A stretch of DNA of 64,000 nucleotides from Treponema sp. (GTDB lineage Bacteria > Spirochaetota > Spirochaetia > Treponematales > Treponemataceae). How positions within the stretch are numbered: position 1 is the first letter of the stretch; each line of letters opens with the position of its first letter. The position numbers and the translations under genes are program-made. The notes under the pieces were generated by a model. The model saw only the letters and a list, made by a program, of their open reading frames with translations. It was not told the DNA's origin and made no database searches. Positions 10,022-18,621 of the stretch are shown here, in pieces. Location: NCBI GenBank assembly GCA_024693715.1, contig JAILKS010000069.1:1-64000 (forward strand), in the 5' to 3' direction.

Positions 10022-11601
10022 TTACTGAAAATCCTGTAATTCATCCATGGGAAAATATTATCTTTTATTTCCAGAGTTGTAAGCCATTCCGTACTAACTG
10101 TATTTGAACCAAGTGAATCAAAAACAGATGTAAAGGCAGAAATAGACTGCTTGAATCTTTTCGACGCATATTCAGGGAATTCTTCATTTTCAATCATTTT
10201 AAGTAAACCGCTTGACTGTGCTATCATCAGTTCAATTGCAGCCATATTCAAAAGTCTAGTTTTTAATCCTGTGTCGTTTGGAAAACGGTCGGCAAGATCT
10301 ACCATTCTTTCACTTGCTTTACGGATATAACGCATCATCCAGCAGTTTTTATTTGAAAGAAGATTTTCGCCATAACCTTCTCCTTCGCATGAAGAATAAT
10401 ATGGAACAACTTTATCAAGAACAAATTGTTTTTCAAGAAGCTGATTACAAGTCGTAACCTTAAGGTCAGATGCTTCTGCACAATTAAAGGCTTCTTCAAG
10501 AAAGTAAATTCCTTCTGACCAGTTTTTCAAAAGCAAGTCTGCATCAAACGTACATACAAGATTTACAAAATCAATTTTCTTTACAGCCTTAGACGCTTTT
10601 GTTAAAAGCTCAGCCTTTTTTGCAATAAAATCACGCGCATATTGTCTTACCTTTTCAACAGCTTCCTTTTCGTCATATATGCCTTTTTTATCTTCATTAA
10701 ACATTTTATTGTAATACTGGAAGCCTGTCGAATAACGGGCATCACCCTCTTTAAAAAATGCAGAAAGATTTTTTATAGGAAGATCAAAACCAATATCCTT
10801 ATTTATATTTCTGAATACAGGATCATTTACGACCCCTTCACTACCGAACAGCTCATCATGAAGCTCAGGATCGTTTGCAAAAATAACAAGAGAATTATCT
10901 GTGCGGACCGGATAAAAAATTCCGTTTTCCGGCATTGTTGTAGAAAGAAGAACGCTTCTGGCATCAACAATTGTATACAAATAACTGTAACCGCGAATGA
11001 TTTTTTCAATGCCCTTTGTATAACCAAGCTCCGGAATCCAGAAACCATCAGGATTCTGACTGAAAGCACTTCTGAAAGCATGAAGTCCTGTTTCAATCTG
11101 TGCAGAAATTACTTCAGGCATATCCGGATAATGAGGCATAAAAATATCAGTTGCACAGGTTGCAAGAAGTTCAATTCTTCCGCCCTGATAATATTCATTA
11201 TATTTTGAAATAAGATCCTTTTTATATTTATTAACAAAATCTGATTTTAACTGTTCAGTTTTAGTTATTATTTCATTGATATTTTTTACAAGAGCACTGT
11301 CTTTTGAACAACGCTTTAATTCAGATTTTCCAAGAAGCAGCTTTTTATCAAGATATTCCACATAAGTATTCTGAATTTCATGATTAGAAAGAAGATTTAA
11401 AAGCGCAGGAGTAAAAACAAGTGCAAATTTGCATGACTGCTTTGAATCAAGCTTTTCGAGCATATTCAAAAGAGGAATGTAAACGGAAGAAACAGATTCA
11501 AAAAAAGAATTCAATAAAGGCTCATTTTCTTTTAATTCTTTGCCTGTAAATCTTATATATTCCTGATTTGTTTTTATTACAAAAATTATATTCTTCTTCA
11601 T
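10012..11601 (-). CDS. GH57-family glycoside hydrolase / glucan-branching-like protein
   Basis: 529 residues, no signal peptide, cytoplasmic. The GH57 branching-enzyme pattern is visible: GRIELLATCATDIFMP (about 141-156), AQIETGLHAF, then WIPELGY with the expected nucleophile Glu near 191, and CTFDADLL with the acid/base Asp near 353. Those positions match archaeal GH57 branching enzymes. However, the N-terminal HAHLPY-like His motif reads FVIKTNQEYIRF here, and the GHWW motif reads LKNWSE, so substrate-binding His residues are missing. It follows the DUF4912 gene by 17 nt, a pairing I know from other bacteria. Expected role is alpha-glucan (glycogen) branching or remodelling; reduced or altered activity is possible. 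Confidence 0.75.
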   Translation of the reverse strand: MKKNIIFVIKTNQEYIRFTGKELKENEPLLNSFFESVSSVYIPLLNMLEKLDSKQSCKFALVFTPALLNLLSNHEIQNTYVEYLDKKLLLGKSELKRCSKDSALVKNINEIITKTEQLKSDFVNKYKKDLISKYNEYYQGGRIELLATCATDIFMPHYPDMPEVISAQIETGLHAFRSAFSQNPDGFWIPELGYTKGIEKIIRGYSYLYTIVDARSVLLSTTMPENGIFYPVRTDNSLVIFANDPELHDELFGSEGVVNDPVFRNINKDIGFDLPIKNLSAFFKEGDARYSTGFQYYNKMFNEDKKGIYDEKEAVEKVRQYARDFIAKKAELLTKASKAVKKIDFVNLVCTFDADLLLKNWSEGIYFLEEAFNCAEASDLKVTTCNQLLEKQFVLDKVVPYYSSCEGEGYGENLLSNKNCWMMRYIRKASERMVDLADRFPNDTGLKTRLLNMAAIELMIAQSSGLLKMIENEEFPEYASKRFKQSISAFTSVFDSLGSNTVSTEWLTTLEIKDNIFPWMNYRIFSKKK

Positions 11602-11618
11602 AACGATAAAGCCTTTCC

Positions 11619-12278
11619 TTAGAATGAATGTATGTAGTTTTTATAATGCTCCGCAAGAATCTTCTGCATTCCGGAAAGCTCAATGATTTTACTAAAGCTC
11701 TGTGTCTTGCCAGGCTGCATATCATTAATATATCTTGAAGCCTGCTGAATTTCTACCACCGGAGAAAAAGCAAGCACCTTTCCAACATTTCCTGCAACAT
11801 AAACAAGCTCAATTCTTATAAATTCCTTACCTCTTGGAAGCAGCACATACTGCTCGAAAGATTTACGCGAAATCTGAATTTCAAACGCTTCCTCAGGCTT
11901 TAATTCATCTGGAGAAGATAAAGAACAGATTCTGAGCATTAAAGAACAGTTGTCAAGTTCACGAAGCATTGCTTCATCCGCTTCACTTATATTCCAGAAA
12001 ACAAATCCCCAGATTGGATTTCTTAAAATACATGTAACCTGAGTTTCATTATAATTTCCCGGTAAAAACTGAGTCTCTTCATCATTTGGATCTGTATTTA
12101 AAACAATAGGATTTTCATCAACCTTTTTAGATTCATCAAGAAGGTCAAGAATCTCTCCGATTAAGATTCTTCGGTCAAGATTTTCAGGAACATCAATTCC
12201 ATATTCATCTGCAAGAGATGTCAAATCAGCAAATGTAAGTGTCTCTAAATAAACCCTGTTTATTTTCTCTTCTTCCAT
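11619..12278 (-). CDS. DUF4912 domain protein, partner of GH57
   Basis: 219 residues, cytoplasmic. An N-terminal helical segment of about 45 residues (LTFADLTSLADEYGIDVPE) resembles a Rho-N/SAP-like helix-extended-loop-helix fold. Then comes a beta-rich domain with the DUF4912 signature PIWGFVFWNIS followed by LMLRICS. These domains often lie beside GH57 glucan enzymes and may bind glucan, which is inference. The ATG has no clear Shine-Dalgarno sequence. A perfect TTAGAT/ATCTAA palindrome lies 3-17 nt upstream and overlaps a possible -10 element. Confidence 0.78.
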   Translation of the reverse strand: MEEEKINRVYLETLTFADLTSLADEYGIDVPENLDRRILIGEILDLLDESKKVDENPIVLNTDPNDEETQFLPGNYNETQVTCILRNPIWGFVFWNISEADEAMLRELDNCSLMLRICSLSSPDELKPEEAFEIQISRKSFEQYVLLPRGKEFIRIELVYVAGNVGKVLAFSPVVEIQQASRYINDMQPGKTQSFSKIIELSGMQKILAEHYKNYIHSF

Positions 12279-12281
12279 AAT

Positions 12282-12296
12282 TTAGATATAATCTAA
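12282..12296. promoter_or_regulatory. Palindrome overlapping the putative DUF4912 promoter
   Basis: TTAGAT-ATA-ATCTAA is a perfect 6+3+6 inverted repeat immediately before the DUF4912 ATG. On the minus strand it contains TATATC six nt before the ATG, similar to the leaderless spacing seen elsewhere in the window. It could be an operator, or simply an AT-rich coincidence. Confidence 0.3.
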
Positions 12297-12410
12297 AAAA
12301 AAAAGATATTAGTCAAGTTATAAAATAACTATACACACCTAAAATTTACTACAAAAAACATTTTTTTATAAATTTTTCTAAAGTCAATTATCTGTTTACC
12401 GATAATTTAA

Positions 12411-12521
12411 ATGTAAGGCATTCAGCGGGTGAATATCGACATCCAGACACCTGCAGATGTCTACCTTGTTTACTTAAAAATTAAAGTTGAAAAGCGTGTG
12501 AGGTTTTTCAACTTTTTTTTT
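12411..12521 (+). ncRNA. Candidate small structured RNA ending in an intrinsic terminator
   Basis: GATAAT at 12401-12406 could act as a -10 element, placing a start near 12413. The following ~70 nt contain an outer pairing (GUAAGG with CCUU-bulge-AC) and a local stem (GACAUC/GAUGUC at 12438-12462), then an A-rich linker and a strong terminator. No open frame of note is present. It ends 27 nt before the membrane protein gene, so it is either a free RNA or a leader/attenuator. It matches no riboswitch class I could recall. Confidence 0.4.
12483..12521 (+). terminator. Strong intrinsic terminator
   Basis: AAAGTTGAAAA (12483-12493) pairs with TTTTTCAACTTT (12504-12513) across a GCGTGTGAGG loop and runs into a tract of T residues. 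It stops plus-strand transcription before the gene at 12548. Confidence 0.8.
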
Positions 12522-12547
12522 ATTTTAAAATATATTATACTAGAATC

Positions 12548-13417
12548 ATGTTCGATAGATTCAAATATAAAAATTTCGCGCGTCAGCAATTAAAATCACG
12601 TATTTTAATTCCTTCACTTATTATTCTTTCAATTGTAGTTATTAATTTTCTTATCACACTTCCCTTACCGAAATCTCTTCTTTCATTTATTGAACAGTTC
12701 ATGACTACAGCCGCAGAAGAAAGAGTCATGCTTTTATCGCAGCTATCAACTGCAGACAAAATAAGTCTTCTTGTTTTTTATGTCGTCATAATAATATTAC
12801 GCTGCATTACGGAATATACACAGAATGTTTATTTTATAAAAATGACAAGAACACCGGAGCCTGTTTCCTTCAAGGAGTTTCTTATTGCATTTAAAAAAAC
12901 ACCGCGTGCACTTCTCACAGGTTTATGGATGTATCTCTGGATTTTTATCTGGGCATTTTTATTAACTCTCGGATTATTAGTAATTTCCTTTGCCCTGACA
13001 GTTTTAATAAATCTTATAGGTGGTCCAAAAGGTTTTGTTTCTATCATTCCGTTGCTTTTACTGTTCGGAGTTTTAATTCCGATGATTTATAAATATCTTC
13101 AATATTCTTTTACTTTTTTCTTTGCTGCAGAATATCAAAATATGAGTGTAAGAAGATGCATTCAACTGAGCATCATCATTACAAAAGGACACATAAAGGA
13201 TTTGTTGATTTTATATCTGAGCTTTATCTTATGGTTCCTTGCATCCTTCTTTACCCGCGGAATTGTCGATATGATTTTTAAACCTTACCTTAAGCTTACA
13301 CTTATCAATACATATCACGCACTGATTATGGAAGCATGTGAATCAGGAACTATAAATGCTGAGGAAGTAACAGTAAAAACACAAACTCTGACTGTATCAG
13401 AAGGTGACTCTGAATAA
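12548..13417 (+). CDS. Polytopic membrane protein of unknown function
   Basis: 289 residues with about five or six hydrophobic helices (near 22-42, 75-92, 118-150, 160-180 and 225-245) separated by short basic loops. The cytoplasmic-looking N-terminus is basic, and the C-terminal ~25 residues are hydrophilic and acidic. It resembles the loose class of DUF975-like or phosphodiesterase-membrane-domain-like proteins, but I cannot assign it. TATACT (12536-12541) ends 6 nt before the ATG with no Shine-Dalgarno sequence, suggesting a leaderless mRNA. The last 21 nt overlap the convergent methyltransferase gene. Confidence 0.7.
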   Translation: MFDRFKYKNFARQQLKSRILIPSLIILSIVVINFLITLPLPKSLLSFIEQFMTTAAEERVMLLSQLSTADKISLLVFYVVIIILRCITEYTQNVYFIKMTRTPEPVSFKEFLIAFKKTPRALLTGLWMYLWIFIWAFLLTLGLLVISFALTVLINLIGGPKGFVSIIPLLLLFGVLIPMIYKYLQYSFTFFFAAEYQNMSVRRCIQLSIIITKGHIKDLLILYLSFILWFLASFFTRGIVDMIFKPYLKLTLINTYHALIMEACESGTINAEEVTVKTQTLTVSEGDSE

Positions 13418-14389
13418 ACCTGTTTTTTTGCCGTTTACAAGTGTATCAAGTCTTTGATTGACTGTAATTCCAAGTTTACCGCACACCTGTTCAAATTCGC
13501 TTTTACGGGCAGTAAGAATTACAAGAAAACCGTCTTCTTTCAAAACACGTTTAAATGAAACAAGCATCTTTTCATAAAAATCATATATATCTTCTATTTC
13601 CTCATAAAATCCCCACGGCGGATCTGTAATTATACAATCAATGGAATGTTCATCAATATTGTCCAGAATAAATGCGTCCTGAATGCTGACATTTATTTTT
13701 GGATTACCGATAAACTGTTTTTTTGACATGATAAAATCAACTTTTTCTTTATCTATATCACTTACAAAAAGATTATTGAATTTAAATTTTTTAGTGAGCT
13801 GAACAGCAAGTCCACCATAACCGCAGAACGGTTCAAGAATATTTTCGTTTCCATTCAGCCGGGCAAAACAGCAGATTAAATATGCAATTTCAGGACGAAG
13901 CTCACCCTTATGAAGATTTTTTTCTGTAAATTCCCTCTTTGAAATAAGCTGACCGCAAAAACCAAAGCCGTCACGCCTTTTTGAATACCATATTTCAGTT
14001 GAAGGAGAAACTCTGTCCAGCTTTAACCTTGAATTTGCAATTACAGTATTTTCTGCTTTTTTAACGATATTTTTATCTGTCTTTACAAACTGATTTTCTT
14101 TTTGAAATCTTACACGGAACAAGCCCTTGCTGATAAGATAATATTTTTTTTGAGAGCAGACAGCATCTACCATTGCAGGAAAATCTTCGTTTTTCCAGAA
14201 TGTCTGAAGAACAAAAAAAGTATTGTTAAAATAAACAATTTTTTCTAAATCATGGGAATTTTTGTCATATTTATAATGAATAATTCCATCAAAAACATTG
14301 AGAATCTTACAGCCTTCAAGTTTTTCTTTCAAATTGTTTTCAACAATATCCTTAAAGCCTGTTATGAAAGTTGAAATGAATTCAGACAT
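13397..14389 (-). CDS. Class I SAM-dependent RNA methyltransferase (Trm11/RlmKL-like)
   Basis: 330 residues, cytoplasmic. The C-terminal Rossmann domain has motif I ILEPFCGYGGLA (about 197-208), an acidic motif II (SDIDKEKV) and motif IV TDPPWGF, the arrangement of N2-guanine RNA methyltransferases. The N-terminal half is divergent and may hold a degenerate THUMP/ferredoxin-like RNA-binding region. The substrate (tRNA or rRNA) cannot be told. TATAAT (14396-14401) ends 6 nt before the ATG and there is no Shine-Dalgarno sequence, so translation is probably leaderless. The 3' end overlaps the convergent membrane-protein gene by 21 nt. Confidence 0.78.
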   Translation of the reverse strand: MSEFISTFITGFKDIVENNLKEKLEGCKILNVFDGIIHYKYDKNSHDLEKIVYFNNTFFVLQTFWKNEDFPAMVDAVCSQKKYYLISKGLFRVRFQKENQFVKTDKNIVKKAENTVIANSRLKLDRVSPSTEIWYSKRRDGFGFCGQLISKREFTEKNLHKGELRPEIAYLICCFARLNGNENILEPFCGYGGLAVQLTKKFKFNNLFVSDIDKEKVDFIMSKKQFIGNPKINVSIQDAFILDNIDEHSIDCIITDPPWGFYEEIEDIYDFYEKMLVSFKRVLKEDGFLVILTARKSEFEQVCGKLGITVNQRLDTLVNGKKTGLFRVTF

Positions 14390-14428
14390 AAAATGATTAT
14401 AATATATTGCCTGAAAAATATGAAGATT

Positions 14429-15535
14429 TTATTGTTCAATATCATCAAGTCGGACACCCCCACCCGCTAAAACATCCTGTGATAGTTTTTTTCCGATTAA
14501 TGAATCGTAATAACGGGGACTTATTCCAGGTGTTAAGATTTTTTCTGTACGAAGGATTGCAATATCATCCGGTTTGATTACATCACCTTTTTTCATGTCT
14601 TTCATAAAATGAAGGCTTCTGTTTGTCCGTCCGTAATTTTCTTCCTCTGATTTTGCAAGCTTTTTTATTCCGTCTCCTAAAACCTGCTCTACTTTTTCTT
14701 TACCGAACTGTTCTGAAATCTGATTTATAATCCTTCGTTTTCCTTCATCAATTCCGTAATGATTAATGGAAGCCTCGCTCTGATGAACAACATGTACCAT
14801 AACCGCAAACTGTTCGCCTTCAAGAGCAACAGGGTCATCAAGTCCGCTTGTTTTTCTGCTTAATGTGATATGTTTTTCAATAATTGTTCCGCCGCATGCA
14901 ATGCTTAAAGCAGGAACTAAAACAGGGTCCAGGCTGTGATCGCTTACTCCGCATTCTATTGAAAATCTTTCTTTCAGCGTCTGAATAATTTTTAAGTTAT
15001 ATTCACTTTCAGGTGCCGGATAACTTGTTATGCAATGAAGAAGACTTACATTTTCTTTACCTAAAATTGAGACAGCATTTTCTATATCTTCCATTTTAGA
15101 AACACCGCTCGATAAAATTACAGCAATTTTTTTCTTCTGAGCATTTCTGTAATCTCGAAGGGCTTCGAGCATCTTGTAATGATTAAGCTCAGGAGAAGCA
15201 ATTTTCACAATGTCCGGCTTTATTTCAAGAAGCTCCCTGAGACTCCGTAAACCAAATGGACTGCAGCAGAATTTACATCCTTTTGAATGAACATATCTGA
15301 GCATTTTTTTATAAAATGATTTTTTACATTCAAGCTGTCTGAATCTGTCGTATAACGCAATATTTCCGCCGGGAAGCTTTACATAGCCTGTTTTTGGATG
15401 AAGGATTTCGTCTGCATAAACCCATTGAAATTTAATTACATCGGCTCCACTTTGAGCGGCACAATCTACAAGCTGCTTTGCTTTTTTTAAAGAGCCCTCA
15501 TGTGAAGTTCCAATTTCTGCAATTATAAGACTCAT
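14429..15535 (-). CDS. N-acetylneuraminate synthase family protein (NeuB/SpsE-like)
   Basis: 368 residues. A TIM-barrel NeuB domain fills about 1-260, with IAEIGTSHEGS at the start, GADVIKFQ, CSPFGLRSL, VKIASPELNH, SSGVSKMEDI, GVSDHSLDP and IIEKHITLSR. All are typical of enzymes condensing phosphoenolpyruvate with an N-acetyl amino sugar. The C-terminal ~80 residues carry a SAF/antifreeze-like domain (RSLHFMKDMKKGDVI). The product would be a nonulosonic (sialic-like) acid for surface or flagellin glycosylation. No other genes of that pathway lie nearby, so the exact sugar is unknown. It heads a tight minus-strand cluster with the lipoprotein gene, which starts 1 nt beyond its own stop. Confidence 0.82.
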   Translation of the reverse strand: MSLIIAEIGTSHEGSLKKAKQLVDCAAQSGADVIKFQWVYADEILHPKTGYVKLPGGNIALYDRFRQLECKKSFYKKMLRYVHSKGCKFCCSPFGLRSLRELLEIKPDIVKIASPELNHYKMLEALRDYRNAQKKKIAVILSSGVSKMEDIENAVSILGKENVSLLHCITSYPAPESEYNLKIIQTLKERFSIECGVSDHSLDPVLVPALSIACGGTIIEKHITLSRKTSGLDDPVALEGEQFAVMVHVVHQSEASINHYGIDEGKRRIINQISEQFGKEKVEQVLGDGIKKLAKSEEENYGRTNRSLHFMKDMKKGDVIKPDDIAILRTEKILTPGISPRYYDSLIGKKLSQDVLAGGGVRLDDIEQ

Positions 15536-15536
15536 C

Positions 15537-15893
15537 CTAATCCTTCAGGTTTTTAGCAGCGTTTAATGCCTTGTATCTGTTTGAATAGACGGTAAGACAT
15601 GATGAAGGTAACCATCCCTCTTCAAATAAATACCATTCAAAATTATCATCATCGATAGATTTTCCGATTACACGAAGAATCTCACCTCTTCTGCAATGAC
15701 CTATATTTTCAGATTCCCAGTTATAATCTTTTCTGTAAGCGGCGTATGGATCTGTAACAAGCGCCCAGGAAACATCCGGCACAAGGGCAAGAGGCTCTGA
15801 ATTATCAAGAATGATTTTTTCTTCTCTTTTTCCCCTGCAGGAAGCAATGCAAAAAGCTAAAAGAATGATAATGACAAAATTAATTCTTTTCAT
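15537..15893 (-). CDS. Small SH3-like lipoprotein
   Basis: 118 residues. A hydrophobic leader ends in a lipobox-like IASC (Cys about 19), followed by a basic segment and a compact beta-rich region with Trp residues (CRRGEILRVIG...WYLFEEGWLP) that reads like a bacterial SH3 domain. It is probably anchored in a membrane and faces the periplasm. The start overlaps the 3' end of the NUDIX gene by 14 nt and its stop abuts the NeuB-family gene, so all three are probably one transcript. Confidence 0.7.
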   Translation of the reverse strand: MKRINFVIIILLAFCIASCRGKREEKIILDNSEPLALVPDVSWALVTDPYAAYRKDYNWESENIGHCRRGEILRVIGKSIDDDNFEWYLFEEGWLPSSCLTVYSNRYKALNAAKNLKD

Positions 15894-16302
15894 GTTTCTT
15901 TAATCCCTTTAAATATTTTACAACTGCTTTATAAATCTTTAAATCAGAATCTACAAAATTAAGCTTTTTTATTTCAGACGGGTCTACCCATTTATACTCT
16001 GTATGTTCACTCAAAACAAAGGGTGTTTTTATTCCGTCATGTTCAAATTCAACTGCAAAGGCATGTAAAGAACATTTTTTATCGTTATGGACAAATTGTG
16101 TTTCAGTAATCTTTTCTATAACCGAAACACCAGTTTTAAATTCCTCATACATTTCTCTTTTTATTGCCTGTTCAAAACTTTCACCTTCCTCAAGCTTTCC
16201 ACCAGGAAATTCCCAGCGTCCGCCCATTTGACCAGAGTTCTGTCTTTTTGCAATAAAAAGCTTATTATCCTTATAATAAATACATGCTATAGAACTGCTC
16301 AT
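15880..16302 (-). CDS. NUDIX hydrolase (MutT-like)
   Basis: 140 residues. The Nudix box runs GGKLEEGESFEQAIKREMYE, matching the GX5EX7REUXEEXGU consensus with its metal-binding Glu cluster. The opening SIACIYYKDNKLFIAKRQ and the following FPGGK are typical of MutT-type 8-oxo-dGTP or related nucleotide diphosphatases. Expected role: sanitising the nucleotide pool in the cytoplasm. It is 9 nt downstream of the four-helix membrane-protein gene. Confidence 0.85.
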   Translation of the reverse strand: MSSSIACIYYKDNKLFIAKRQNSGQMGGRWEFPGGKLEEGESFEQAIKREMYEEFKTGVSVIEKITETQFVHNDKKCSLHAFAVEFEHDGIKTPFVLSEHTEYKWVDPSEIKKLNFVDSDLKIYKAVVKYLKGLKKHEKN

Positions 16303-16311
16303 TATTATCTC

Positions 16312-16722
16312 TTAGAAAAAAATTACCTTTGCAAGAAAAAAATGAAGCACAGCACTTGCAGCACAGACAACAGCAATTATAAAATTATTATCAAGAAAAA
16401 CCTTCTTTACTCCTTCGGGCAATTGAAGCTCTACCGAAGAATTCATTTTATAATATTGAAGAAGCAGACTGCTGCCGCCTATAAGTCCGCTGACAGACGG
16501 AATGAAATCTCCAAGAATGATAATGCCGTTTTTTTCACCATGACAAACTAAAAATAATTTCACAAGACCTGTTACAAAAGTAAGACAGCCTGTAATAAGA
16601 ATAATCACAGGATTATCAAGTAACTTAATATCCTTTAATTTTGAATTACGGTCGCTCTTGTAAAAAAGAAAAAAAGCGCATACAAGATTTAATAAAACTG
16701 ACAAAAAATAAAACTGCATCAT
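16312..16722 (-). CDS. Four-helix membrane protein, unknown function
   Basis: 136 residues with four hydrophobic segments (FYFLSVLLNLVCAFFLF, VIILITGCLTFVTGL, IIILGDFIPSVSGL, IIAVVCAASAVLHFF). The longer frame reaching 16776 would overlap the upstream gene by 44 nt. The ATG at 16722 has a good TAGGAG site 7 nt upstream, whose TAG is the stop codon of the preceding gene, so that start is preferred. It is probably translated together with the adjacent one-helix protein. No family recognised. Confidence 0.7.
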   Translation of the reverse strand: MMQFYFLSVLLNLVCAFFLFYKSDRNSKLKDIKLLDNPVIILITGCLTFVTGLVKLFLVCHGEKNGIIILGDFIPSVSGLIGGSSLLLQYYKMNSSVELQLPEGVKKVFLDNNFIIAVVCAASAVLHFFLAKVIFF

Positions 16723-16732
16723 AATACAACTC

Positions 16733-17284
16733 CTATTTTTTGACGACTGCAGTAAGTTCACAAGTCTCATCTGCAACCGTCAGAAGAACATCAATCCGTT
16801 TTACATCAAAATCAGTTGTTTTTGCATGCATGTATTGTTCACCGTCACTGTAAACAAGCGAAAGATGCTCTTTATCTATAATCTGATTATCGGCATTTAT
16901 TACAAAAACATCTGCATCAATATTCAGGGGTTCTTTTAATACTGCACTTTTTTTTGAACTGATTTTTATTGTTGAGTAAACCTCATCTGCATAGGAAAAT
17001 GCCTGAAGCTCATATTTTATATCATTAATAACCGCTGTATTTTTTTTAGCAAAAACACCCTGATAAAGCCAGACAAATGCAGTTAAGACAGCAACCGTTC
17101 CAAGCATGAATCTGTTTGATTTATTTGCGAAAATTGCTTTTATTCCTTTATTTGCTTTAAATTTTCCTGAATAAAAATCCTGGACAACCTGCGGAGCTTT
17201 TTCGAGACGTTCTTCACGATTATAATAAAACTTTAGAGGCTGCTCACCATCCGGTTTAGATTCTTCAATATTCGTAAAATCCAA
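16733..17284 (-). CDS. Single-pass membrane protein, unknown function
   Basis: 183 residues. About 57 residues of charged cytoplasmic region (REERLEKAPQVVQDFYSGKF) precede one membrane helix (about 58-75, FMLGTVAVLTAFVWLYQGVF) and a beta-rich extracytoplasmic domain of about 105 residues. Its stop codon forms part of the ribosome-binding site of the following four-helix protein gene, so the two probably form a small membrane unit. It starts 9 nt after the stop of the beta-propeller lipoprotein gene. No family recognised. Confidence 0.72.
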   Translation of the reverse strand: MDFTNIEESKPDGEQPLKFYYNREERLEKAPQVVQDFYSGKFKANKGIKAIFANKSNRFMLGTVAVLTAFVWLYQGVFAKKNTAVINDIKYELQAFSYADEVYSTIKISSKKSAVLKEPLNIDADVFVINADNQIIDKEHLSLVYSDGEQYMHAKTTDFDVKRIDVLLTVADETCELTAVVKK

Positions 17285-17293
17285 AACAATCTC

Positions 17294-18508
17294 CTAATTT
17301 TTCAACAAGGCATCAATAAGATTATCTGTCCTGTACCATACGACACGAGCAGCTTCCTTATCCAGATATAAAGCAGTAATAATACCGTCAAACGAAACGT
17401 TCATGTTATAGTAAAGATTATCTGCATGATTAACCGAAAACTGCCTTCGTAAAATCTTCTGACTTTCACTTGATACAATTTCGATATTAAATCCATCAGT
17501 TGTTTTTATGATAAAATATTTCCAGCCGTTACTTGCAACACCAAGAAAATCATACGGCATTTTATAATTCAATTTACTGTAATCTACTACAACCGCCTCT
17601 TCATAAGGAGGAATTGAAACAGGATCTCCATAAACACCTTCTTCACAGTCAAGAGAATAAAGAAGTGTCTGAATATAATTAATTCCAGTCTGAACTTTTG
17701 AATCCTCATCTATCGCAGTAGCATAATAATCGATTTTTACAAAGAGATTAAATCCCTCCGGATCAGGAATTACATTTTCGATTGTATGATAAGATTCAAT
17801 GTTATCATCATTTGCATTATAAACCGGAACATTTTTTATGCTGATTGGAATAATTTTTTTCAAAAAGCCTGTGTCCGTAAACCAGTAAACTATTACCCCC
17901 TCATTTGTATTGCAGACAACTACAAGTTCATTTTTCTGGGTTGTGTAAATATTTTTGATATATGGAAACGGTGAACCGCCAGGACCCTGCTGTCCTATAT
18001 AATCGATAGAGGAACCGTCACGGGAAATGCGCATTACTACCTGACAATAAAGCAGCCCTTCTTCTCCAATCTCTTCACGGTTACGAGGGATTGAACATGC
18101 CGCATAAATACATTTATTTGTATCAACAGTAATCAAACCTGTGAATGTAAACGGATATGATATTTCCCAGCTGAAATGATCCAGATGCCTTTGGGTTTTT
18201 TCAATAAATGAAGCAAGCTCAGAATCTTCATTATAGTAAAGAGAAAGAAGATCTCCATATGAATTAAGTTCAACAGCCTTTTTTGCATTTCCATCTACCG
18301 CATAAAAGAAACCGTCACGCATTGCAATTCCCATGCGTATATTACCGACATCGTTCAAATCCCTGATACTGAACTGTTCGGGGAAATTTCCATACTTTAA
18401 TCTGAACTGTTCCTTTTCACTGATAGATTCAATTTTTCCGGTTTTTGCACACCCGGTAATAAAAATCAGCGGCAAAATCAATAAACAGATAATTTTATTC
18501 TTAATCAT
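17294..18508 (-). CDS. Beta-propeller-like lipoprotein
   Basis: 404 residues from the ATG at 18508, which has AGGAAA at proper spacing; the alternative ATG at 18514 is too close to that site. The leader ends in a lipobox (FITGC, Cys about 20). The rest is strand-rich, with repeated blade-like segments (MRDGFFYAVDGNAKKAVELN; FTGLITVDTNKCIYAA), suggesting a beta propeller such as the NHL/6-bladed type. It is probably a periplasm-facing lipoprotein. It begins the run of genes leading to the NeuB-family gene. Function unknown. Confidence 0.72.
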   Translation of the reverse strand: MIKNKIICLLILPLIFITGCAKTGKIESISEKEQFRLKYGNFPEQFSIRDLNDVGNIRMGIAMRDGFFYAVDGNAKKAVELNSYGDLLSLYYNEDSELASFIEKTQRHLDHFSWEISYPFTFTGLITVDTNKCIYAACSIPRNREEIGEEGLLYCQVVMRISRDGSSIDYIGQQGPGGSPFPYIKNIYTTQKNELVVVCNTNEGVIVYWFTDTGFLKKIIPISIKNVPVYNANDDNIESYHTIENVIPDPEGFNLFVKIDYYATAIDEDSKVQTGINYIQTLLYSLDCEEGVYGDPVSIPPYEEAVVVDYSKLNYKMPYDFLGVASNGWKYFIIKTTDGFNIEIVSSESQKILRRQFSVNHADNLYYNMNVSFDGIITALYLDKEAARVVWYRTDNLIDALLKN

Positions 18509-18621
18509 AATCATTTTCCTGACATTTTTTCCTTGTCAATTATACTATAAATATAGTAAATTTAATTAAAATTGGATATAATAAATAACAAATTTTTTAC
18601 AACAAACAGGAATTTTATAAA

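Noticed and set aside
10642..11208. 188-residue plus-strand ORF
   Set aside because: Lies entirely antisense to the GH57 gene, with low-complexity Ile/Phe/Lys content and no RBS; a mirror frame.
12411..12521. Known riboswitch (TPP, SAM, cobalamin, preQ1, glycine, cyclic-di-GMP)
   Set aside because: None of the conserved cores of these classes is present, so it is left as an unassigned candidate.
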